This document shows, one piece after another, positions 53,095 through 59,800 of a stretch of 62,604 nt of DNA. The notes below the pieces were generated by a model. That model saw nothing but the letters and a program-made list of their open reading frames with translations. It searched no databases and was not told the origin of the DNA. The stretch comes from an uncultured Bacteroidota bacterium (GTDB taxonomy: Bacteria; Bacteroidota; Bacteroidia; Bacteroidales; GCA-2748055). Numbering within the stretch: the first letter of the stretch is position 1; every line of letters begins with the position of its first letter. The stretch spans positions 1-62,604 of the forward strand of contig CAKZNC010000019.1 in NCBI GenBank assembly GCA_937129385.1. Direction: 5' to 3'. The translations under genes and the position numbers were made by a program.

Positions 53095-54084
53095 TTAAAA
53101 GCTTTTGTAACCAATGATCTCACGAACCTCACGCAGGGTCTTTGAAGCACTCTCCCGCGCCCTGTTGGCGCCGTTCTTCACTACCTTACTGAGGTATTCA
53201 CTGTCGTTATAAATCTCCAGGATCCTCTCCCGGTATGGCGTGGTGAATTGAATAATGTCCTCGGCAAGTTGCTTTTTAAGATCCCCGTACCTGATCGAAC
53301 AGTCATTGTATGCCTGCTCAAAATGTGCCACAGTATCTGGCTCCGACATGAGCTCAAGCAGGTAAAAAAGATTCTGAACCGGTTCAGGTTTAGTGGAGTT
53401 TGGTTGCTCTGGACCAGCATCTGTAACAGCACGCATCACCTTTTTCCGGATCACGGAGGGCTCATCGATCAGATAGATCCCGTTTCCTTCCGACTTGCCC
53501 ATTTTCCCTGTACCGTCAAGTCCGGGCACCTTCACAAGATCACTCCCGAAATTAAAAGGCTCGGGAAGGGTGAAGTAGTCAACGTTGTATATATGATTGA
53601 ATCGCTTTGCAAATTTTCGGGCCATTTCCAGGTTTTGCTCCTGGTCTTTCCCAACAGGGACCTTATTGGCATTGTGAATAATGATATCGGCACACATCAG
53701 TACGGGATAGGTAAGCAACCCCGCATTTACATTCTCCGGCTGCTTCCTGATCTTCTCCTTGAATGTGGTTGTCCGCTCCAGTTCTCCGATATATGCATTC
53801 ATATTCAATAACAGGTATAGCTGGGAGATCTCTGGCACATCGCTCTGGATATAGATGGTGGCAACCTCAGGGTCAATTCCGCAAGCAATATATTCTGAAA
53901 GGACCTTCCTGATATTGTCGTGTAGGTTTTCCGGCTTCGGATGAGTGGTAAGTGAATGCAGATCAGCAATGAAAAAATAGCAATTGTATTCATGCTGCAT
54001 CTTTACAAAATTCCTGACTGCCCCAAAATAGTTGCCCAGGTGGAGGTTCCCCGTTGACCTGATCCCGCTTAATACTGTTTCCAT
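53095..54084 (-). CDS. trpS: Tryptophanyl-tRNA synthetase
   Basis: Charges tRNA-Trp. From the ATG at 54084 it is 329 aa, starting METVLSGIRSTGNLHLGNYF, the usual class Ic opening with the HIGH-type GNLHLGN at 12-18. The KMSKS loop appears as KMGKS at 194-198 in GTGKMGKSEGNGIYL. The sequence MCADIIIHNANKVPVGKDQE is the tryptophan/ATP-binding region. A frame open to 54225 would run through the promoter and is rejected. The gene has its own promoter and is convergent with ung. Confidence 0.97.
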   Translation of the reverse strand: METVLSGIRSTGNLHLGNYFGAVRNFVKMQHEYNCYFFIADLHSLTTHPKPENLHDNIRKVLSEYIACGIDPEVATIYIQSDVPEISQLYLLLNMNAYIGELERTTTFKEKIRKQPENVNAGLLTYPVLMCADIIIHNANKVPVGKDQEQNLEMARKFAKRFNHIYNVDYFTLPEPFNFGSDLVKVPGLDGTGKMGKSEGNGIYLIDEPSVIRKKVMRAVTDAGPEQPNSTKPEPVQNLFYLLELMSEPDTVAHFEQAYNDCSIRYGDLKKQLAEDIIQFTTPYRERILEIYNDSEYLSKVVKNGANRARESASKTLREVREIIGYKSF

Positions 54085-54107
54085 ATCTGCTTTTTCAAAA
54101 TTGCATA

Positions 54108-54139
54108 CAAAACTAGTTATGAATTTCACCTGGTGCAAA
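54108..54139 (-). promoter_or_regulatory. Full Bacteroidota promoter for trpS
   Basis: The minus strand has TTTG at 54139-54136, a 20-base spacer, then TAGTTTTG at 54115-54108. The trpS ATG lies 23 bases downstream of the -7 element. Confidence 0.75.
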
Positions 54140-54360
54140 TATTCTGTCAAATAAAGTTTCCTGCCGGCAGGGGTTTGATGGCTCCACCCGGCTGAAGCAC
54201 TCCAACCTCCCGTCTCCCCATGCAATCATTGATTCCAGACATCTTGCACACCGGGATTAAAATAACTACTTTTACATCCTTTTGAACCCTGCGCAGAATT
54301 GTTGAAAGAATGCGTGACAGACGGGTTTCTATATTCTGTAATTTACAACTTTAGAAATGC

Positions 54361-54705
54361 ATGATGGAATCGACCAGACAACAAAAAGTGGCCAGGATGC
54401 TGCAACGGGAAATGGGAGCTTTTTTTCAGCAAAATTCACGGGACATGCTCCCCGGAAAAATGATCACGGTCACGGTTGTCAGGGTGAGCCCCGACCTGGG
54501 AGTTGCCAAGGTTTTTCTGAGCATATTCCCGGTGAAGGAAGGTGAGGACCCGCTCCAGGCTGTGAAAGACCATGCGCCGAAGATCAGGCGCGACGTAGGA
54601 AACAAGATCAGGAACCAGCTACGTGCGATCCCTGAATTCATCTATTACCTGGATGATTCGCTGGACTATATTGAAAATATTGACAATCTGCTTAAAGAGG
54701 ACTAG
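54361..54705 (+). CDS. rbfA: Ribosome-binding factor A
   Basis: Helps mature the 5' end of 16S rRNA in the 30S subunit, important in the cold. The 114-aa KH-fold protein starts MMESTRQQKVARMLQREMGA and contains the family strand VTVVRVSPDLGVAKVFLSIF and the helix HAPKIRRDVGNKIRNQLRAI, ending PEFIYYLDDSLDYIENI. Two ATG codons are adjacent (54361 and 54364) and either could be used. It is followed 5 bases later by a methyltransferase gene and then a LolE-like permease. Confidence 0.93.
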   Translation: MMESTRQQKVARMLQREMGAFFQQNSRDMLPGKMITVTVVRVSPDLGVAKVFLSIFPVKEGEDPLQAVKDHAPKIRRDVGNKIRNQLRAIPEFIYYLDDSLDYIENIDNLLKED

Positions 54706-54710
54706 ACCTG

Positions 54711-55520
54711 ATGAAATACGATCCAGTAAAACGAAGCCTGGGAAGTGTATTCAATAGAACACCCTTTCTCAGGAAAGTATTTTACCATTTGCTAAATCTG
54801 CTGCTGCTCAGATCCTGGCACATCAGGAAAGAACTCCGCAGGATCAGGAAAACCCTGCCGTCGGACCCTGAGATCCTGGATGCAGGCTCCGGGTTTGGAC
54901 AATACGATTATACCATGTCTGTCCAGTTACCCGGTGCCAGGATTACTGCCGTTGACGTGAAACAGGAACAGATCGATGACTGCAATAACTTTTTTGAGCG
55001 TATCGGGAAAGCAGACCGCGTAAAATTCAAATATGGAGATCTGACCCGGTACAGCGATCCCGAAAAATATGACCTTGTTCTGTCTGTAGACGTAATGGAA
55101 CATATTGAAGATGATGTCGCGGTATTTAAGAACTTTGCCGTCAGCCTGAAAAAAGGAGGCGTGTTACTGATCTCAACACCGTCCGACCAGGGGGGAAGTG
55201 ATGTTCATGACGATCATGAAGACTCATTCATAGAAGAACATGTACGCGATGGTTATGCCATAGAGGACATAGAGGCAAAGCTGAAAACTGCCGGCTTCTC
55301 CTCCATCGAAAGCAGGTATGCATATGGCACTCCCGGCAAGATCTCCTGGAAACTCTCAATGAAGTGGCCCATCATGATGGCAAATGCAAACAAAATCCTG
55401 CTCGTGCTGCTGCCATTTTACTACCTGATCACATACCCGGTTAGTTTTGTACTGAACATGATCGATGTGAAATCACGTCATAAAACCGGAACCGGACTCA
55501 TCGTAAAAGCCGTGAAATGA
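54711..55520 (+). CDS. Class I SAM-dependent methyltransferase
   Basis: A 269-aa protein with the SAM-binding motif I EILDAGSGFGQYDYTMS (DAGSGFG at 57-63), an acidic end of strand 2 (ITAVDVKQEQID), and the Methyltransf_11-type motif LVLSVDVMEHIEDD followed by LKKGGVLLISTPS. A C-terminal hydrophobic stretch (NKILLVLLPFYYLITYPVSF) suggests membrane association, so a lipid or quinone-like substrate is possible, but no substrate can be assigned. Its stop overlaps the start of the permease gene by 4 bases. Confidence 0.82.
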   Translation: MKYDPVKRSLGSVFNRTPFLRKVFYHLLNLLLLRSWHIRKELRRIRKTLPSDPEILDAGSGFGQYDYTMSVQLPGARITAVDVKQEQIDDCNNFFERIGKADRVKFKYGDLTRYSDPEKYDLVLSVDVMEHIEDDVAVFKNFAVSLKKGGVLLISTPSDQGGSDVHDDHEDSFIEEHVRDGYAIEDIEAKLKTAGFSSIESRYAYGTPGKISWKLSMKWPIMMANANKILLVLLPFYYLITYPVSFVLNMIDVKSRHKTGTGLIVKAVK

Positions 55521-56755
55521 GATTTCCGTTCTATATTGCCCGGCGCTACCTCTTCGCCCGGAAGAGTCAAAACGCGATCAATATTATTTCCGCAATTTCT
55601 ATGCTCGGTGTTGGCGTAGGGGCCATGGCACTGGTAGTGATCCTCTCCGTGTTCAACGGATTCGACGAGGTCGTGAAGTCACTGTTCAATGCTTTCGACC
55701 CCGATGTGAAGATCACTGCCGTTGAAGGAAAGACCTTCGTACCGGATCAACGATTTGAAGAACTGAAAGCAGTGCCCGGTGTACTCAACGTCTCTGAAAT
55801 ACTGGAAGAAAATGCGCTACTAAAATATGACGACCGCCAACATATTGCAACCATAAAAGGGGCCGATGAGTCATTTATCAAAGTAACTGGCATCGATTCA
55901 ATGATTTATGAGGGTGATATGGTTTTGAAAGACAAGAGCAGATCCTATGCTGTTGTGGGCCAGGGAGTAGCCTACAGCCTGCAGATAGGTTTGAACTTCG
56001 TTGAACCCCTGTTTGTCTATATGCCCAAAAGGGTCGGCAGGATCAACCTTGCCAATCCCGACAATGCCTTTAAACGGAAATATATCTATCCTTCAGGTAT
56101 ATTCGCCATTGAACAGGATTTTGACTCGAGATATGTGATCGTGCCCATTGATTTTATGAGGGACCTGCTTGATTATAACAATGAGGTCTCCTCGGTTGAA
56201 ATAAAACTCGATCCTGGGTTCCCGGCCGATGAAGTTGAAGCAAATATTGAATCGTTGCTGGGCAACGATTTCCTGGTACAGGACAGGGCCGAACAAAACC
56301 AGGTATTCTACCGGGTAATGAAATCTGAAAAATATGCAATCTTCCTGATCCTGACTTTTATCCTGGTCATTGCATCTTTCAATATCATCGGCTCCCTGAG
56401 CATGCTCATCATCGATAAGAAAAACGACATCAGGAGCCTGCGTAATATGGGTGCAGGTCCGCGGCTGATCAGCAGGATATTCTTGCTTGAAGGCTGGCTG
56501 ATCAGCATTGTGGGTTCATTCATTGGGATCATACTCGGGAGCCTGATCAGTTGGGTTCAGGACAGGTTCGAATTACTGAAATTGGGTGGGAGTGGAAATT
56601 TCGTGATCGATGCATATCCGGTCGATCTGCAGGCAGGAGACGTTCTGCTGGTCTGGATAACAGTTCTGCTGATCGGGTTCCTGGCTGCACGCTACCCCGT
56701 CAGGCAGATAAGTAAAAAATATTTGACAGGAATTGAACGAGGAATAGCTATATAA
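55517..56755 (+). CDS. LolE/LolC-like FtsX-family permease
   Basis: A 412-aa inner-membrane protein with the MacB/FtsX architecture: one N-terminal helix (AISMLGVGVGAMALVVILSV), a periplasmic domain of about 220 residues, and three C-terminal helices. The opening RFPFYIARRYLFARKSQNAI and NIISAISMLGV are typical of LolC/LolE, which extract lipoproteins for transport to the outer membrane. The IDKKNDIRSLRNMGA loop couples to the ATPase LolD, which is not in this window. A lone LolE-like permease beside rbfA is common in Bacteroidota. Confidence 0.88.
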   Translation: MRFPFYIARRYLFARKSQNAINIISAISMLGVGVGAMALVVILSVFNGFDEVVKSLFNAFDPDVKITAVEGKTFVPDQRFEELKAVPGVLNVSEILEENALLKYDDRQHIATIKGADESFIKVTGIDSMIYEGDMVLKDKSRSYAVVGQGVAYSLQIGLNFVEPLFVYMPKRVGRINLANPDNAFKRKYIYPSGIFAIEQDFDSRYVIVPIDFMRDLLDYNNEVSSVEIKLDPGFPADEVEANIESLLGNDFLVQDRAEQNQVFYRVMKSEKYAIFLILTFILVIASFNIIGSLSMLIIDKKNDIRSLRNMGAGPRLISRIFLLEGWLISIVGSFIGIILGSLISWVQDRFELLKLGGSGNFVIDAYPVDLQAGDVLLVWITVLLIGFLAARYPVRQISKKYLTGIERGIAI

Positions 56756-56790
56756 TTCGTTGTTTTACTGTTGTTTATAAAATTTTTGAA

Positions 56791-56820
56791 TAGATTTGTT
56801 TAAAACATTGCTATTTAAAC
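56791..56820 (+). promoter_or_regulatory. Promoter and overlapping inverted repeat of the SprB-like gene
   Basis: TAGATTTG (56791-56798) matches TAnnTTTG, with a TTG 17 bases upstream (56771-56773). An inverted repeat, GTTTAAA (56798-56804) N9 TTTAAAC (56814-56820), covers the expected start site and could bind a regulator. Confidence 0.5.
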
Positions 56821-56861
56821 CTCGTATAAATTTATAAATTGAACTGGCATTTTACACTCAT

Positions 56862-56868
56862 AGGAGGA
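56862..56868 (+). promoter_or_regulatory. Strong Shine-Dalgarno sequence of the SprB-like gene
   Basis: AGGAGGA ends 7 bases before the ATG at 56876. It decides that start over the in-frame ATGs at 56918 and 56924. Such strong sites are rare in Bacteroidota, where most genes lack one. Confidence 0.6.
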
Positions 56869-56875
56869 ACATTTG

Positions 56876-59800
56876 ATGGGCATTGTACGTAGACAAAGCC
56901 CGGTTATTAGTGAAAATATGAAAATGCAAAAAATATCCCTTTCAATTGCTTTCCTGCTGTTAACTACGGCAGGCCTGTATGCACAGAATATCACGGAAGT
57001 AAGCACTTCCAGCACTCCGGTCACCTGTGGCGGAGCAGCTGACGGTACCATTACTGTTGAAATTCTTGGTGGCAACGGCGATTTGAACTACACCCTCTTC
57101 GACGGAGGAGTGATCGTTGCCTTCAGTGGACCCACAGCTGCCAGTACCTATACCTTTTCCGGCTACCCGAAAAGTGCAGACTATACGGTATTTATTGCTG
57201 ACTCCGATCCGGGAACAACAAATCTCTGGCTTCCGGCAGCAATTGGCGGACCGGATACGATCGATATCATCAGCGCAACCACAACAGATATCAATTGTGC
57301 GACCGTGAATGACGGTACAATCACTGTTGTTGCAACCGGGGAGGACGGAAACCTGGTCTATACCCTCACCGGACCGGTAGGTGATGTCAATAACAATGGA
57401 TTCTTTGAAAATCTGCCCACAGGTAGTTATGATGTAGTAGTCTCCCATGCAACATGCACAAGCACTGACGACACCACCGGCCTGTTCATCGATATCCCCC
57501 CCCTGCTTGTGGTCAATTCAGACAATATCTCCCCTGCTACATGTTACCAGGGAACCGATGGATCCATAGAGATAACACCCTCCGGAGGAACCCCTTCCGG
57601 TACAGGAACCGGCTATACCTATAGCTGGACAGGTCCCAACGGATTTACATCCAACAATGAAGATATCTTTGGCCTGGAAACAGGAGATTATACAGTGGAC
57701 GTGACTGATGCCAATGGATGCGTGGAAACAATTGGTCCGCTCACAGTTGGTGAGGGTACAGAAATTACCTTGCCCGTTGTGAATTCATCCAACGTGTCAT
57801 GTAATGGCGGAACTGATGGGACGGCAACCATTTCAGTTAACGGGGGAGTTGCTCCCTATAATTTTTCCTGGGACGGACAGAATACAGGGTTAAACAATAC
57901 TGCACAAAATCCGGCAAACCTGGTGGCCGATACTTACGATCTTACAATTACAGACAATGTGGGTTGTTCTGAGATATTTACAGGCGTGGTAGTAATCACC
58001 GAACCTGACCCGATCAGCGCAATCGTTGAAAGTACAACAAACGTAAGCTGCTTCAACGGATCAGATGGCACTGCTGATGTTACGATCAGCGGTGGAACCG
58101 GACCCTATTCATATGTATGGACTGCAACCGGTCCTTACACCTCCACCCAGGCCGATCCTACTGGTATGCCAGCCGACACCTATACCCTTGAAGTCACCGA
58201 TGCGAATAGCTGCGTCCAGCTATTCCCGGGACTCTTCTCAATCACTGAACCCCAGGATATCACCGCAACAATCAATGGATCAACCGATGTATCCTGTTTC
58301 GGCGGCAGCAACGGTGTGGCCCTCGTGACCGTAGCCCAGGGAACACCAGGGTATACCTATGTCTGGACTGGCGACGGAACCGGTCATGCCAGTACGATGG
58401 AAGACCCGAACGACCTTGTGGCCGACACCTATGACCTGCAGGTGACGGATGCAAACTTATGTGTAAAAACATTCGACAATCTGGTCTCGATCGGACAGCC
58501 CGCAGATATAACAACCGGGATCAGTATTACTCATGTGGATTGTAACGGTGATGCTTCCGGAGAGATTGATATCAGCCCGTCAGGGGGAACCTCACCATAT
58601 ACCTATCTCTGGTCCGGACCAGGCGCATTCTCGTCAACAAATGACGACATCACTGGACTTGCTGCAGGTAGTTATGACCTGACCATCACCGATGCACAGG
58701 GATGTACAAAAGACTTCAATGACATTATTGTTCTCGAAAATACGGCCATCACGGCAATGTTTACCATCACGCCTCTTACTTGCAACGGCGCTGGAAACGG
58801 AGCCATCGATGCCAACATTTCAGGCGGTACACCGCCCTATTCATACAGCTGGTCTGGTGACAACGGGTATACCAATAATACAGATGAAGATATCAGCGGA
58901 CTTGATGCTGCAAATTACACGTTGACAGTTACAGACGCCCTGGGTTGTGTCCAGCCCTTCCCGGTACAGCCGGTAAGCGAACCGGATCCCCTGACCGCCA
59001 CATTCTCTCATGTAAATGCAACCTGCTTTGAGTCAGATGACGGAAGTATCAATATCTCTGTTTCCGGTGGAACCCCGGTATACGGATTTGCCTGGTCCGG
59101 TCCCAACGGGTTCACCTCGGGCAATGAAGATATTTCCGGACTTGAACCCGGGAGTTACAGCCTCGATATAACTGACCTCAACAGTTGTTTGGTCAGCTAT
59201 CCCGATGAAGTGACGATTACCGAACCATCAGATATAACCGTTACGGCGACAGCCACAAACATCTCCTGTAATGGTGCCGACGATGGTACAATATCGGTGG
59301 TCACCTCTGGCGGAACACCAGGGTATAATTATGCCTGGACCGGTCCCAACGGATTCACCTCGAATAATCAGAATATTGCCAGCCTTGAACCAGGAACCTA
59401 CAACCTGACTGTTACAGACAATAATACATGTGTAAGTTTAGAATCCGGGATTGCCACACTTACCGAACCAACCGCCATTACTGTTACATTCACAGGACAG
59501 ACCAACCTCGACTGTTTCGGTGATTCAAACGGTACAATCGACATTGACATCTCCGGCGGAAGTCCACCCTACCTGTTCTCATGGACCAATGAACTGGGAA
59601 CGGAGGTCTCCACCGATGAAGACCCAACCGGACTGCCGGCTGGAAGCTATTCTCTTGAGGTTACCGACAACGGTCCCTGTGTGGTTACCTACCCGGATGC
59701 AGTGGAACTTACAGAACCTGGCGAACTACTTACCACCCTTTCAAAGTCCGATGTGATCTGTGCCGGACAATCCAACGGAACAATCACCGTCAGCCCAACA

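Noticed and set aside
53095-54225. Longer trpS starting at 54225
   Set aside because: The extra 47 codons run across the TTTG-N20-TAGTTTTG promoter, and the canonical N-terminus starts at 54084.
56093-57448. Minus-strand open frames across the LolE-like and adhesin genes
   Set aside because: They mirror strongly biased coding sequence on the plus strand; their products are Cys/Ile-rich shadows without starts or motifs.
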